Part shown: positions 19,373-28,156 of the stretch, in pieces
Numbering within the stretch: the first letter of the stretch is position 1
How the letters are laid out: every line of letters starts with the position of its first letter
Assembly: GCA_003268905.1 (NCBI GenBank)
Contig: QLTU01000019.1
Location: forward strand, 17,638-81,637
Length of the DNA: 64,000 nt
Source: Acidovorax defluvii
GTDB lineage: Bacteria > Pseudomonadota > Gammaproteobacteria > Burkholderiales > Burkholderiaceae_C
Reading direction: 5' to 3'
Translations under genes and position numbers: made by a program
The notes under the pieces: generated by a model
Seen by the model: the letters and a program-made list of their open reading frames with translations, nothing else
Databases searched by the model: none
Told to the model about the DNA's origin: nothing

Positions 19373-19437
19373 TATTATATTTATAGCATCTTGCGCTTAT
19401 CCCATAAGCGCTAGAGGCCAATTTGATTCAAATTTCA
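19369..19437 (+). repeat. Dispersed AT-rich repeat, copy E
   Basis: ATTATATTTATAGCATCTTG, then CGCTTATCCCATAAGCG, CTAGAGGCC and AATTTGATTCAAATTT. This is the best-preserved right half of the family. It fills the space between the rmuC start codon and the end of the hydroxyacid dehydrogenase gene, overlapping both gene ends by a few bases. Confidence 0.85.
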
Positions 19438-20424
19438 GGCAGATCGCATCGCAGCCGGCTGGTTCACCGGCGTGAGCGGGCCGCGCCCGTCAAAAAAGGC
19501 GATCAGGTTGTCGGCCGCCAGGTTGGCCATGGCCAGGCGCGTGGGCACGGTGGCGCTGGCGATGTGCGGCGTGAGCACCACATTGGGCACCGTCAGCAGA
19601 TCGGGGTGCACGCTGGGCTCACCCTCGAACACATCCAGGCCCGCCGCCGCAATGCGCCGTTCACGCAGCGCCACGGCCAGGGCCGCATCGTCCACGATGC
19701 CGCCGCGCGCAATGTTGATGAGCGTGGCCGTGGGTTTCATCAGTGCCAGCTCGGCCGCGCCAATGGTGTGGTGCGATGCCGGGGTGTACGGCAGCACCAG
19801 CACCACATGGTCGGCCGTGCGCAGCAGCTCGTCTTTTTCGACATAGCGGGCCTTGCATTCGCCCTCCAGCTGCGGCGACAGGCGCGAGCGGTTGTGATAG
19901 ACCACGTTCATGCCAAAGCCGTGCGCCCCGCGCTTGGCAATGCCCTGCCCGATGCGGCCCATGCCGATGATGCCCAGCGTGCTGCCGTGGATGTCGCTGC
20001 CCGCAAACATGTCGTAGCGCCAGGTGGTCCACTTGCCGGCGCGCAGGAAATGTTCGCTCTCGGTCAGGCGGCGGGCCGTGGCCATGAGCAACGCAAAGCC
20101 GAAGTCGGCCGTGGTTTCGGTCAGCACGTCGGGGGTGTTGGTGCCCTGCACGCCGGCGGCGGTCATGGCATCTACATCAAAGTTGTTGTAGCCCACAGCC
20201 ATGTTGGCCACGATTTTCAGGCGCGGCGCGGCAGCGATGAGGGCGGCGTCGATGCGCTGGCTGCCGGTGGTGAAGGCGCCGTCCTTGTCGGCCAGCCGCG
20301 CGGCCAGCTCGTGGGGAGACCAGATCACATCATCGGGGTTGGATTCGACCTCGAAATGCTGCGCCAGGCGCTCCACCACCTCAGGAAAAATCGCGCGGGC
20401 AACCAGGATGCGGGGCTTGCTCAT
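19435..20424 (-). CDS. D-isomer-specific 2-hydroxyacid dehydrogenase (glyoxylate/hydroxypyruvate reductase type)
   Basis: A protein of 329 aa. It has the NAD(P)-binding GMGRIGQGIAKRGAHGFGM motif, followed by an NRSR that favours NADPH, then the catalytic Arg region (LINIARGGIVDDAAL) and LTPHIASATVPTRLAMANLA with the catalytic His. It resembles glyoxylate reductase / 2-ketogluconate reductase, which convert glyoxylate or hydroxypyruvate to glycolate or glycerate. Exact substrate preference cannot be read from sequence. The ATG has a GGAGAAG ribosome-binding site. A GC-rich multi-hairpin repeat lies upstream. Confidence 0.88.
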   Translation of the reverse strand: MSKPRILVARAIFPEVVERLAQHFEVESNPDDVIWSPHELAARLADKDGAFTTGSQRIDAALIAAAPRLKIVANMAVGYNNFDVDAMTAAGVQGTNTPDVLTETTADFGFALLMATARRLTESEHFLRAGKWTTWRYDMFAGSDIHGSTLGIIGMGRIGQGIAKRGAHGFGMNVVYHNRSRLSPQLEGECKARYVEKDELLRTADHVVLVLPYTPASHHTIGAAELALMKPTATLINIARGGIVDDAALAVALRERRIAAAGLDVFEGEPSVHPDLLTVPNVVLTPHIASATVPTRLAMANLAADNLIAFFDGRGPLTPVNQPAAMRSA

Positions 20425-20501
20425 TTTTCTTCTCCAATGTGTTGTGCGTCAATCACAGCTGATGAAACTGGCGCGATCCAGGCCGGGGCCGCCGAGCAAG
20501 G

Positions 20502-20585
20502 GCCGCCCTGCAGCGAGGGCGGCGTCCCCCTTCCCGCAGCGCGTAGCGATGCGAGAGAAGGGGGAAGCGGCAAAGTCGCTCAGGG
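20502..20585. repeat. GC-rich multi-stem palindromic element
   Basis: Three nested or adjacent dyads are visible. GCCGCCCT / AGGGCGGC is at 20502-20523. CCCCCTTC / GAAGGGGG, at 20526-20564, encloses a GC-rich arm. AGCG / CGCT is near 20566-20580. The composition is very unlike the AT-rich family. From memory, similar elements recur in Acidovorax-type genomes; only this copy is seen here. It lies between two genes on the minus strand and may stabilise or terminate the mRNA. Confidence 0.6.
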
Positions 20586-20594
20586 GGATGTACT

Positions 20595-22004
20595 TCACTT
20601 GAACCAGATGAAGGTCATGACAATGAACAAGGGCACGAGGATGCCACCGGACCACAGCATGTAGCCAAAGAAGCTGGGCATCTTCACGCCGCGGTCTTCG
20701 GCAATGGCTTTGACCATCAGGTTGGGTGCGTTGCCGATGTAGGTGTTGGCGCCCATGAACACGGCGCCCGCCGAAATAGCGGCCAACGTGGGGGCCAGCG
20801 TGGTCATGAGCACGGCCGGATCGCCCCCGGCGGTATTGAAGAACACCAGGTAAGTGGGGGCGTTGTCCAGAAACGAAGACAGCGCACCGGTGGCCCAGAA
20901 ATACATCGCCGGATCGGGCGATCCGTCAGGCCGCGTGACGGCGGCCACGATGGCGCCAAACGGCCCGTTGAGGCCCGCCTTGAGCATGGCGATCACGGGA
21001 ATGATGGTCAGGAAGATGCCCGCAAACAGCTTGGCCACCTCCTGCATGGGCCCCCAGCCGAACTGGTTGTCGGCATGGACTTTTTTCGGCGTGAGCCAGA
21101 GCGAGGCCAGCGTGACGATGACCAGGCCCACATCGCGCACGATGCCGGGCAATCCCACCTCGGTACCCGCGATGTTGAACACCACCGACGACTTCCAGAA
21201 TCCGCTGAGCAGCACCAGCGCCACCACCCCACCCAGCAAGGCAAAGTTGACCTTGCCATCAAAACCAATATCGCGGGTGTCGGGCGTCGGGTCTTGCGGT
21301 GTCACCTCTTTGTGGCGGCGGTAGTACCAGCTGTCAAGCGCATAAAACAGCACCAGCAAAACGCCTACCAGAAACAGCGTCTCCTGGTAGATGTGCCCTA
21401 CCGTCCAGAAGAAATCCACGCCTTTCAAAAAGCCCAGAAACAGCGGCGGATCACCCAGCGGCGTGAGCGAGCCACCCGCATTCGACACGATGAAGATGAA
21501 GAACACCACCACATGGGCCACATGCTTGCGGTTGTCGTTGGCGCGGATCAGGGGGCGAATCAGCAGCATCGATGCCCCCGTAGTCCCCATGAAACTGGCC
21601 AGCACGGCGCCAATGGCCAGGATGGCCGTGTTGAGCCCCGGGCTGCCATGCAGGTTGCCGCGGATGTAGATGCCACCCGACACCGCAAACAGCGCGGTGA
21701 GCAAAATGACGAAGGGAATGTATTCGGCCAGCAGCGCATGCACGAAGCTGGCGCCGGCCACCCCGGGGCCAAACACCACGGCAAACGGCACCAGAAACGC
21801 CAGCCCCCAGGCCGCCGCCACCTTGCCAAAATGGTGGTGCCAGAAAATGGGGGCAAACAGGGGCACCAGCGCAATCGACAGCAACAGGCCGGCAAACGGC
21901 ACGCCCCACAGCATCGAAATGCTGCCGCCATCAAGGTCGGCGGCAAAGGCCAGGCCAGGCAACGCGAACAGGGCGATCGAGGTCAACCAGCGTGAAATCT
22001 TCAT
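20595..22004 (-). CDS. nhaD: Na+/H+ antiporter, NhaD type
   Basis: About 469 aa with a cleavable-looking N-terminus (MKISRWLTSIALFALPGLAFA) and some ten to twelve membrane segments. The key signature is SNAGGSLTPLGDPPLFLGFL, typical of NhaD-type antiporters in the ion transporter (ArsB/NhaD) superfamily. The C-terminal half holds SSFLDNAPTYLVFF and MGANTYIGNAPNLMVKAIAE. The frame extends 45 codons upstream, but AAGGAG lies just before the ATG at 22004 and the signal-like start fits. A second Na+/H+ system is encoded by the mrp operon. Confidence 0.88.
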   Translation of the reverse strand: MKISRWLTSIALFALPGLAFAADLDGGSISMLWGVPFAGLLLSIALVPLFAPIFWHHHFGKVAAAWGLAFLVPFAVVFGPGVAGASFVHALLAEYIPFVILLTALFAVSGGIYIRGNLHGSPGLNTAILAIGAVLASFMGTTGASMLLIRPLIRANDNRKHVAHVVVFFIFIVSNAGGSLTPLGDPPLFLGFLKGVDFFWTVGHIYQETLFLVGVLLVLFYALDSWYYRRHKEVTPQDPTPDTRDIGFDGKVNFALLGGVVALVLLSGFWKSSVVFNIAGTEVGLPGIVRDVGLVIVTLASLWLTPKKVHADNQFGWGPMQEVAKLFAGIFLTIIPVIAMLKAGLNGPFGAIVAAVTRPDGSPDPAMYFWATGALSSFLDNAPTYLVFFNTAGGDPAVLMTTLAPTLAAISAGAVFMGANTYIGNAPNLMVKAIAEDRGVKMPSFFGYMLWSGGILVPLFIVMTFIWFK

Positions 22005-22080
22005 GGATTTGTCTCCTTCTTTCGTTCTTGTTGAGCGTGGGCTTTGGCCACGCACGGAGTGGGCAGCGTGTTTTACGTCA

Positions 22081-23289
22081 TCAGGGCACCGAGGGAATCT
22101 CGAATACCTGGCGCAGGTAGGCCAGGTATTTTTCGTCATCGCACATGCCCTTGCCGGGCGCGTCAGACACCTTGGCCACCGGCTGGTCGTTGCAGCGCGT
22201 CATCTTGATGACCACCTGCAGCGGCTCGTAACCGAGGTCGTTGGTGAGGTTGGTGCCAATGCCAAACGCCAGCTGGCAGCGCCCCCGGAACTGCTGGTAC
22301 AGCTCGATGGTGCGCGGCACCGTGAGGGCGTCACTGAAGATCAGTGTTTTGGTCAGCGGGTCCACGCGGTTCTTGCGGTAGTGGTCGAGCAGGCGCTCGC
22401 CCCAGGCAAACGGGTCGCCGCTGTCATGCCGGGCGCCGTCAAAGAGCTTGCAGAAATACAGGTCGAAGTCGCGCAGAAAGGCGCTCATGCCATACACGTC
22501 GGACAGCGCAATGCCCAGGTCGCCCCGGTATTCCTTGGCCCACATTTCAAAGCCGAACACCTGGCTGTCGCGCAGGCGCGGGCCGAGCGCCTGGCAGGCC
22601 TGCAGGTATTCGTGCGCCATGGTTCCCAGCGGCGTCACGCCCAGCTTCATGGCATAGAGCACATTGCTGGTGCCCGCAAACTGGCCCGGACCAGGCGGTG
22701 CCCCCGGGCGGCGGTCGCCCGTGCCCAGGCGGGCCACCAGCACGCGCAGCAGCTCCTCGTGCCATGCGCGGCTGAAGCGCCGGCGCGTGCCGTAGTCGGC
22801 AATCTTGAGGTCGGCCAGGCCCTCGGCTTGCAGCTGCGCAATCTTGGTGTCAAGGCGCCGGCGGCCACCGGGGAAATCAGGCACCTTTTGCGTATTGCGA
22901 AAGTACACCTCGTTCACGATGGCCAGCACCGGAATCTCGAACAGGATGGTGTGCAGCCAGGGCCCGCGGATGGTGATGTCGATCTCACCCGAGGGCTGCG
23001 GCGTGACGGTGATGTATTTCTCGTTCAGCCGGAACAGGCCGAGAAAATCCACAAAATCGCTCTTGATGAAACGCAGCGAGCGCAAGTAAGCGAGCTCGTC
23101 ATCCTGAAACTGCAGACTGCACAGCGACCGGATCTCTGCCCGAATCTCGGCCACAAAAGGCGCCAGCTGCACGCCGGGGTTGCGGCACTTGAATTTGTAT
23201 TCAACCTGCGCCCCCGGAAACTGGTGCAGCACCACCTGCATCATGGTGAACTTGTACAGATCGGTGTCGAGCAGGCTGGTAATGATCAT
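22081..23289 (-). CDS. pncB: Nicotinate phosphoribosyltransferase
   Basis: A protein of 402 aa, normal for PncB, which joins nicotinate and PRPP to nicotinate mononucleotide in NAD salvage. It has [20 protein letters not shown] at the N-terminus, [11 protein letters not shown] in the middle, and [12 protein letters not shown] plus [20 protein letters not shown] near the C-terminus. It is intact, with no partner gene nearby; the next gene in the same direction is the NhaD antiporter. Confidence 0.95.
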   Translation of the reverse strand: MIITSLLDTDLYKFTMMQVVLHQFPGAQVEYKFKCRNPGVQLAPFVAEIRAEIRSLCSLQFQDDELAYLRSLRFIKSDFVDFLGLFRLNEKYITVTPQPSGEIDITIRGPWLHTILFEIPVLAIVNEVYFRNTQKVPDFPGGRRRLDTKIAQLQAEGLADLKIADYGTRRRFSRAWHEELLRVLVARLGTGDRRPGAPPGPGQFAGTSNVLYAMKLGVTPLGTMAHEYLQACQALGPRLRDSQVFGFEMWAKEYRGDLGIALSDVYGMSAFLRDFDLYFCKLFDGARHDSGDPFAWGERLLDHYRKNRVDPLTKTLIFSDALTVPRTIELYQQFRGRCQLAFGIGTNLTNDLGYEPLQVVIKMTRCNDQPVAKVSDAPGKGMCDDEKYLAYLRQVFEIPSVP

Positions 23290-23433
23290 GGTGGAACGGG
23301 GCCACGGCGGGGCGGCCCGGGGGTGCAGAAACCATCGCTGGTGAGACCAGGGAGCCCAAAGTGTAGGCCATCAGGCGCGTACAGCCACCCTTCAGAGACA
23401 CTGAACGCCCCCGGTTGCCAGTTATGTGTCAAA

Positions 23434-23498
23434 GATGCCTCTAGCGCTCACACATAAAGCGCAAGCAGCTATGCTTTATATAGCAATTTTTTCAAACG
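23434..23498 (-). repeat. Dispersed AT-rich repeat, copy F
   Basis: On the minus strand: TTGCTATATAAAGCATAGCT, then GCTTGCGCTTTATGTGTGAG and CGCTAGAGGC. This is type 1 with both dyad arms recognisable. It lies just after the thioesterase stop codon, overlapping it by a few bases. Confidence 0.8.
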
Positions 23499-23974
23499 GC
23501 AACCCCCAGCGCCTGCAGCACGGCACGCAGCCGCTCGGGCACCGGCACAGGACGGCGCGTGGCGCGGTCCACATAAACATGGATGAAATGCCCGGCGGCG
23601 GCGCACAACGGCTCGCCCTGGGCAAACAACCCCACCTCATAACGCACGCTGGAGCCCCCCAGCCGCGCCACACGGATGCCCGCCTCCACCGTCTGCGGAA
23701 ACGCCAGTGGGGCAAAATAATTGCATTGGGTTTCGATCACCAGGCCAATGGTTTCACCGGCGTGGATATCCAGCACGCCCTGCTCTATCAAGTGGGCGTT
23801 GACGGCCGTGTCGAACCAGCTGTAATACACGACATTGTTCACATGGCCGTAGACATCGTTGTCCATCCAGCGGGTGCTGATGGGGCGGAAGGCCCGATAG
23901 GCGCTGCGCGGTTGCGGCGCAGGGCGCGCTGGCTGGGCAGGCTGAGCAGCCAGGGAAGTGGTGGCAGTGGTCAT
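23492..23974 (-). CDS. Acyl-CoA thioesterase, 4-hydroxybenzoyl-CoA thioesterase-like hotdog fold
   Basis: A protein of 160 aa with the hotdog active-site signature [19 protein letters not shown] (the Asp before Gly-His-Val-Asn is the expected catalytic residue) and an N-terminal Ala/Pro/Gln-rich extension of about 30 residues that is probably disordered. The family includes YbgC, FadM and 4HBT; the acyl-CoA used here is unknown. The start overlaps the end of the deacetylase gene by 4 bases (ATGA), indicating an operon. Confidence 0.85.
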   Translation of the reverse strand: MTTATTSLAAQPAQPARPAPQPRSAYRAFRPISTRWMDNDVYGHVNNVVYYSWFDTAVNAHLIEQGVLDIHAGETIGLVIETQCNYFAPLAFPQTVEAGIRVARLGGSSVRYEVGLFAQGEPLCAAAGHFIHVYVDRATRRPVPVPERLRAVLQALGVAV

Positions 23975-24912
23975 GGCCGCACATTCTGCCAGCGCGCGTG
24001 GTATTGCAGGGCCACCCTCCAGGTGGCCAGCTGCGCCTGCAGGGTGTCGGCCATGTCACGGCCATAGCCCCCGGCCATCGTGAAGGCCAGTGGCACGCGG
24101 CGCTGCCACGCCCAGTCGAACACCCGGCGGTCACGGGCCTCCAGCCCGTAGTGGCTCAGGGCAAGGCGGCCAAGCCGGTCACCCACATGGGGATCAGCAC
24201 CCGCCAGATACAGCACCAGCCCGGGTGCAAAGTGCTGGTCCAGCAAATCCAGCGCCTGCTCCAGCGCCTGCAGGTATTCATCGTCCGCACAGCCATCGGG
24301 CAATTCCACATCCAGGTCGCCCGCCTCCTTGCGAAACGGAAAGTTGCGCGCCCCGTGCAGCGACAGCGTGAACACGCTGGCATCGCCGCGAAAGATATGC
24401 GCCGTGCCGTTGCCCTGGTGCACGTCCAGGTCGATGACCGCTACGCGCAGCGGCTGCGCCGTGCCAGCGCCGCACGCACGCTGCCATTCGGACTGCATGA
24501 GGCGTGCGGCCACCGCAACGTCGTTGAACACGCAAAATCCGCTGCCTTTGTCGGCATAGGCGTGGTGCGTGCCGCCGGCCAGATTGCCCGCCAACCCTTC
24601 TCGCAGGGCCACGCGGCACGCCGCAATGGTGGCGCCCACCGAGCGCCGGGCACGCTCGGCCATCTCCTCGGACCACGGAAAACCGATCTCTCGCTGTGCC
24701 GCTGCAGGCAGGGTGCCGGCAGCGATCGCCTGGATGTAGCCTGGCGTGTGGGCCAGGGCCAGCTCGGCATCTGATGCGGGGGGAGCCACCTGGAGCAGCG
24801 CCTGAGGCAATTGCTGCTCCAGCCGGTCACGCAGCAGGCGGTATTTCGCCATGGGAAAGCGGTGCCCATCAGGCAGGGGCAACACAAAATGGTCTGTGTA
24901 ATAGGCATGCAT
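23971..24912 (-). CDS. Histone deacetylase family protein (acetoin utilisation/acetylpolyamine type)
   Basis: A protein of 313 aa from the ATG at 24912 ([20 protein letters not shown]). The open frame extends further, but that sequence lies in the phasin control region. Zinc-deacetylase motifs are present: [20 protein letters not shown], then [19 protein letters not shown] with the metal-binding Asp and His, and [17 protein letters not shown]. Substrates in bacteria range from acetylated lysine to acetylpolyamines. It is divergent from phaP and in an operon with the thioesterase. The upstream PhaR-type site lies about 47 bases before its start, so it may be co-regulated. Confidence 0.88.
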   Translation of the reverse strand: MHAYYTDHFVLPLPDGHRFPMAKYRLLRDRLEQQLPQALLQVAPPASDAELALAHTPGYIQAIAAGTLPAAAQREIGFPWSEEMAERARRSVGATIAACRVALREGLAGNLAGGTHHAYADKGSGFCVFNDVAVAARLMQSEWQRACGAGTAQPLRVAVIDLDVHQGNGTAHIFRGDASVFTLSLHGARNFPFRKEAGDLDVELPDGCADDEYLQALEQALDLLDQHFAPGLVLYLAGADPHVGDRLGRLALSHYGLEARDRRVFDWAWQRRVPLAFTMAGGYGRDMADTLQAQLATWRVALQYHARWQNVRP

Positions 24913-24958
24913 GACACGATTGTGGCAATCCCGCCCGCGCTGGGGAGTAACCCCTAAT

Positions 24959-24974
24959 ATGCTGCATTGCAACA
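24959..24974. promoter_or_regulatory. PhaR-type operator 1 upstream of phaP
   Basis: ATGCTGCATTGCAACA is an imperfect palindrome centred on TGCATTGCA. It repeats 59 bases downstream with one mismatch. It lies just upstream of the phaP -35 box and on the start side of the divergent deacetylase gene. Confidence 0.7.
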
Positions 24975-24982
24975 AAAAATGC

Positions 24983-25010
24983 TTGCAATTGAACGGTGAG
25001 CCCCTAAAAT
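24983..25010 (+). promoter_or_regulatory. Sigma-70-type promoter of phaP
   Basis: TTGCAA at 24983-24988, a 16-base spacer, then TAAAAT at 25005-25010. Transcription would start near 25017, at the edge of the second operator. Confidence 0.6.
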
Positions 25011-25017
25011 TCAACCC

Positions 25018-25033
25018 ATGCTGCACTGCAACA
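25018..25033. promoter_or_regulatory. PhaR-type operator 2 at the phaP start site
   Basis: ATGCTGCACTGCAACA differs from operator 1 by one base. It overlaps the predicted transcription start of phaP, a position expected to block transcription when bound. Confidence 0.7.
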
Positions 25034-25114
25034 TGACTTTACCGAGTCAGGGTCAGCGCAGATGTCTGTAAGCCACCCTGACCCATCCGGGTTCCATTTT
25101 TTAGGAGATATGAC

Positions 25115-25663
25115 ATGTCGCTGACCGCAGAACAAATCCTGGCATCCCACAAAGCCAACATCGAAACCCTGTTCGGCCTGACCACCAAGGCGTTCGAAGG
25201 CGTGGAAAAGCTGGTTGAACTGAACGTGACCGCTTCGCGCGCTGCCCTGTCGGAAGCCGCCCAGCACACCCAGGCTGTCTTGGGCGTGAAAGACGCACAA
25301 GAACTGCTGGCACTGCAAGCTGGCCTGTTCCAGCCTCTGGCTGAAAAGACCGCCGCCTACAGCCGTCACCTGTATGACATCGCTTCTGGCACCGGCGCCG
25401 AGTTCGGCAAGGCCCTCGAATCGCAAACCACCGATGCCCAAAAGGCATTTACCACCCTGGTGGACAGCGCTGCAAAGAACGCCCCCGCCGGCTCTGAAAC
25501 TGCCGTCGCTGTGATGAAGAGCGCCGTGGCCGCTGCCAACAACGCTTTCGAGTCGGTGCAAAAGGCCGTCAAGCAAGCTTCTGACGTTGCCGAAGCCAAC
25601 TTCAATGCCGTCGCCAGCACCGCTGCCGACGCTGCCAAGTCGGCCACTCCCCGCAAGCGTTAA
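25115..25663 (+). CDS. phaP: Phasin, PHB granule-associated protein
   Basis: A helical, Ala-rich protein of 182 aa with no Cys or Trp. [20 protein letters not shown] and [20 protein letters not shown] match the PhaP family (phasin_2), proteins that coat polyhydroxybutyrate granules in the cytoplasm. The C-terminus ends in basic TPRKR. The ATG is preceded by TTAGGAG. Codon choice is strongly biased to C/G third positions, as for highly expressed genes. Two PhaR-type operators surround the promoter, and phaR itself lies at 43.5 kb. A strong terminator follows. Confidence 0.93.
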   Translation: MSLTAEQILASHKANIETLFGLTTKAFEGVEKLVELNVTASRAALSEAAQHTQAVLGVKDAQELLALQAGLFQPLAEKTAAYSRHLYDIASGTGAEFGKALESQTTDAQKAFTTLVDSAAKNAPAGSETAVAVMKSAVAAANNAFESVQKAVKQASDVAEANFNAVASTAADAAKSATPRKR

Positions 25664-25803
25664 GCAAAACATCGCTGCGCTGCAGAGTGCGAACTCTGGC
25701 CAGCCATCAGGGATTTCCCTGATAATACGGACATCGCCCTGGCAACGGGGCATCCAGTTGTCTCCTTGGATCCTCTCGAAACCCCCGTTTCAGGGATCCT
25801 TTT

Positions 25804-25834
25804 AAAGCCCGATCCCAGCATCGGGCTTTTTTTT
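25804..25834 (+). terminator. Rho-independent terminator of phaP
   Basis: AAAGCCCGAT, a 6-base loop, ATCGGGCTTT and a run of T give a perfect 10-bp stem. A second, weaker dyad (ATCAGGGA / TCCCTGAT at 25706-25723) lies between it and the gene. Confidence 0.9.
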
Positions 25835-26217
25835 GCCTGCGTGGATCGCTGTACACATCTGGGTCAACAAAGCCTATCCATGTTCGCCAGAGCCTTGTTA
25901 GCGAACACGCGGATCACTCGCAAAGGTTAGTCATGCGGGCATGAAGTCGTCGAGGTGGCACATCGTGAACAGGCTTTGGATGAAGGCCTCAGCTCCACGC
26001 ATGTTTGTCTGCTGGTTGGGTCGCCTCAATTGTTTGGCAAGACGTCCACTGGAAGGTGGCAGTAGGGAGAATTTCAGTAGGGCTGCAAAACCAACTGAGC
26101 CCACTGATATCCGAGCAACTCCCAAACTGAAGTTCATATATGCCTACAAAAGCGGGTGAAGTACAAACTATCTCGACACGCGAGGTTGCTCTTACCCGGG
26201 TGAACCATGCAGGCGAT
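25835..26217. other. Stretch without a recognised gene, lower GC
   Basis: The base composition is visibly more AT-rich than in the flanks. The only frame of any length is a minus-strand one at 25931-26137 (about 68 codons), reading MNFSLGVARISVGSVGFAAL and ending AFIQSLFTMCHLDDFMPA. I do not recognise it and see no clear ribosome-binding site. It may be the remnant of a gene at the edge of the exosortase island. Confidence 0.4.
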
Positions 26218-26823
26218 TCACGATTGCTTCCAGCGCGACATGAAAAAAGACCGAAAGAACTGCTGATCTAGCCAAAGCCAGACCAGTATCGGAGCCAGTG
26301 TTGGCAACACCAGCACACCCACCTGATAGCCATAAACGATTGCCTCCAACTGCCAGGGGTCCACACGAAGTGCTCGCGTGTTCAATTGGGCAGCCAGAAT
26401 CATCTGCATCAACAGATACATCACAACGCTGAATACCTGTGCAGGCAACAGCAGCAGATAGCCGGCAAAGGCGCGCTGCCAGCGGCTACCCGACTTGCCC
26501 ACTGTCTGGGCCGCGAGCAACAACGCCAGGAAGATCGGCAATCCATAGGCATATCGACCTGGATCAGCGTCCAGCGTGATCTCGGCCTTGCGACCTCCAG
26601 CCTGAGGCACCACCACCTCGACGGTGGTATCGACCTCAATGCTGCCGGGGCGAGTGTGGACGGCTCGTACCCACATGGGTGCTGCCTGCTCAAGCGTCAC
26701 ATGCGCCAGCACAGCCACGGGGTAAGACGTCCACGGGCTGACCTTGGTCCAAAGAAAGGTCAGCCCTACGATCAAGGCAAACGCTGACAGCACAAAGGTC
26801 ACTAACGGCGAGGGGCGACGCAT
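26218..26823 (-). CDS. Exosortase H-associated membrane protein
   Basis: A protein of 201 aa with an N-terminal membrane helix (residues about 8-26), an extracytoplasmic stretch with VEVDTTVEVVVPQ, and three to four further helices, including LPIFLALLLAAQTVG. It starts 27 bases after exosortase H on the same strand, as expected for the membrane partner that commonly accompanies XrtH. Its role is unknown; help in sorting or processing is inferred from linkage only. Codon use is less GC-biased than in the surrounding genes. Confidence 0.65.
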   Translation of the reverse strand: MRRPSPLVTFVLSAFALIVGLTFLWTKVSPWTSYPVAVLAHVTLEQAAPMWVRAVHTRPGSIEVDTTVEVVVPQAGGRKAEITLDADPGRYAYGLPIFLALLLAAQTVGKSGSRWQRAFAGYLLLLPAQVFSVVMYLLMQMILAAQLNTRALRVDPWQLEAIVYGYQVGVLVLPTLAPILVWLWLDQQFFRSFFMSRWKQS

Positions 26824-26850
26824 GGGGCGTTCCGTTGCAGGTTGGCGAAG

Positions 26851-27468
26851 TCAAACAAGAGGTTTCTGCGGGGGCGACAGATCCAGCGAGGAACTCACCT
26901 CCCCACGAACACGTTCCACCTTGGATTCTGCAACCCATCGCGGTAGCACTGGTGGTTTTTCTGATGGCGGGGGCGGCTCACCGATCTTCTGTGCTTTGGC
27001 TCCTGCCCGCACCCACAATAGCCAGACTATCAGTACGTCTAGCATGATGAGTCCCTGCCACAGAAACTCATGAGCGAAATTAAACACGGCAGTGTTCCAC
27101 TGCCCCAGATAAAAAAGGCTGATCACGCGCACCACGTTCAGAGCTTGCACCGCGGCAAACCCAACCACCAGTCCTGCCAGCTTGTGCTTCCACGTAGAGG
27201 GGAACGCCATCATGGCTGCAAAAAGAACAATGCACGCCTCGATGCCGTTGCAGCCGGGCTCAATGGATACCCCAAACCCTGTCGCCTGATTCCACAGCAC
27301 TTTTCCTGATGCCGCTGCAGAGCTGTCAAACCACGTCACCAATTTTGCACACATGTACGCAAGCAACGTTGTCCAAGGCAACACGAGATGCTGCTGGATC
27401 CACCCCAGCATGTTGATGCCAAAGAGCGTCAGCTGAATACCCAGGAAGAGAAGGAAAAAACGCAGCAT
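26851..27468 (-). CDS. xrtH: Exosortase H (XrtH-type transpeptidase)
   Basis: A multi-pass membrane protein of 205 aa. Exosortases cleave a C-terminal sorting signal (here expected to be IPTLxxWG-CTERM) and pass the protein to the cell surface. The three expected catalytic residues are present: Cys73 in EPGCNGIEACIVLF, Arg114 in NVVRVISLFYLG and His133 in FAHEFLWQGL. The C-terminal 45 residues are a hydrophilic Pro/Glu/Lys tail. No IPTL-CTERM substrate gene is seen in this window, so targets must lie elsewhere. The lower GC and position beside tRNA-His suggest acquisition by transfer. Confidence 0.85.
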   Translation of the reverse strand: MLRFFLLFLGIQLTLFGINMLGWIQQHLVLPWTTLLAYMCAKLVTWFDSSAAASGKVLWNQATGFGVSIEPGCNGIEACIVLFAAMMAFPSTWKHKLAGLVVGFAAVQALNVVRVISLFYLGQWNTAVFNFAHEFLWQGLIMLDVLIVWLLWVRAGAKAQKIGEPPPPSEKPPVLPRWVAESKVERVRGEVSSSLDLSPPQKPLV

Positions 27469-27968
27469 AAGGTTTTGAGTTCATAGCCACGCACGTGCAT
27501 CGGCACACAACATCCCATGTCGTGCGTAGCTGTTTCGCGTGGTCGCTTTATTGAAGAAGCCGTGTAGATCAGGTTGGTGCGGGTGAAAAGGCCCACCCAA
27601 ATCTGGATGCAGCACATTGCCGATTGTTTCTCATGTGCCAGGCAATTGTTACCCAGTTGCACTTTTGATCAGGTCGGAAAAATCAGCAGGGGCCAGTCTA
27701 TTTTGATCCCGATCGGTAGCCGCTTCCACGTTGATGCGGATTCCAGAGACTTCATGGGTGTCCACAATCTGTATTTCATTTCGCACATTCACGATGCTTT
27801 CGGGGTTCAACGATCCTGGGTGGCGCATGAATGCACGCAAGACGCTGTTCGCGCAGGAAATGGCATTCGCACCTTGGCAGACCTACGCCACAGTCAGACC
27901 AGCGCGATTCCGGTCAGAAGACGACTCCCGACGACTGCTTTCGCCCCTGAAGTGCCCCTAAAACGAAA
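27469..27968. other. 500 bases without a recognised gene, between exosortase H and tRNA-His
   Basis: On the minus strand a frame at 27649-27840 reads MRAFMRHPGSLNPESIVNVR, then a stretch ending FSDLIKSATG. It looks somewhat protein-like and stays open further upstream without a start codon or ribosome-binding site, so it may be the 3' end of a decayed gene. I find no tRNA fragment or direct repeat of the tRNA-His 3' end that would mark an attachment site. Confidence 0.4.
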
Positions 27969-27988
27969 CAAGGACCCGAAGGTCCTTG
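27969..27988 (-). terminator. Terminator of tRNA-His
   Basis: Read on the minus strand: CAAGGACC, TTCG, GGTCCTTG, then TTTCGTTTT. A perfect 8-bp stem with a stable UUCG loop, 18 bases after the tRNA. Confidence 0.75.
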
Positions 27989-28005
27989 TTTTTACTAGCT
28001 TTTTT

Positions 28006-28082
28006 TGGGGTGGCTGATGGGGCTCGAACCCACGACAACAGGAATCACAATCCTGGACTCTACCAACTGAGCTACAGCCACC
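28006..28082 (-). tRNA. tRNA-His (GTG)
   Basis: A complete cloverleaf on the minus strand with the extra G at position -1, acceptor stem GTGGCTG / CAGCCAC, D-loop AGCTCAGTTGGTAGAG, anticodon loop TTGTGAT and T-arm GTGGGTTCGAGCCCCAT. CCA is encoded. It marks the right border of the low-GC exosortase island. Confidence 0.97.
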
Positions 28083-28156
28083 GTAGCTTTGTATTATAGC
28101 CCGAGAAAACGGGCTTCACTCCAAAATAGTCAAATTTCCAATCAACCCGGCGTGAC

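Noticed and set aside
27574..28017. A plus-strand frame of 147 codons between exosortase H and tRNA-His
   Set aside because: It runs through the tRNA terminator, has no ribosome-binding site and shows no protein-like composition or motif.
25835..28082. Attachment-site duplication of the tRNA-His 3' end
   Set aside because: I looked through the island for a copy of the tRNA's T-arm and acceptor sequence and found none, so integration at the tRNA is not demonstrated. There is also no integrase gene.
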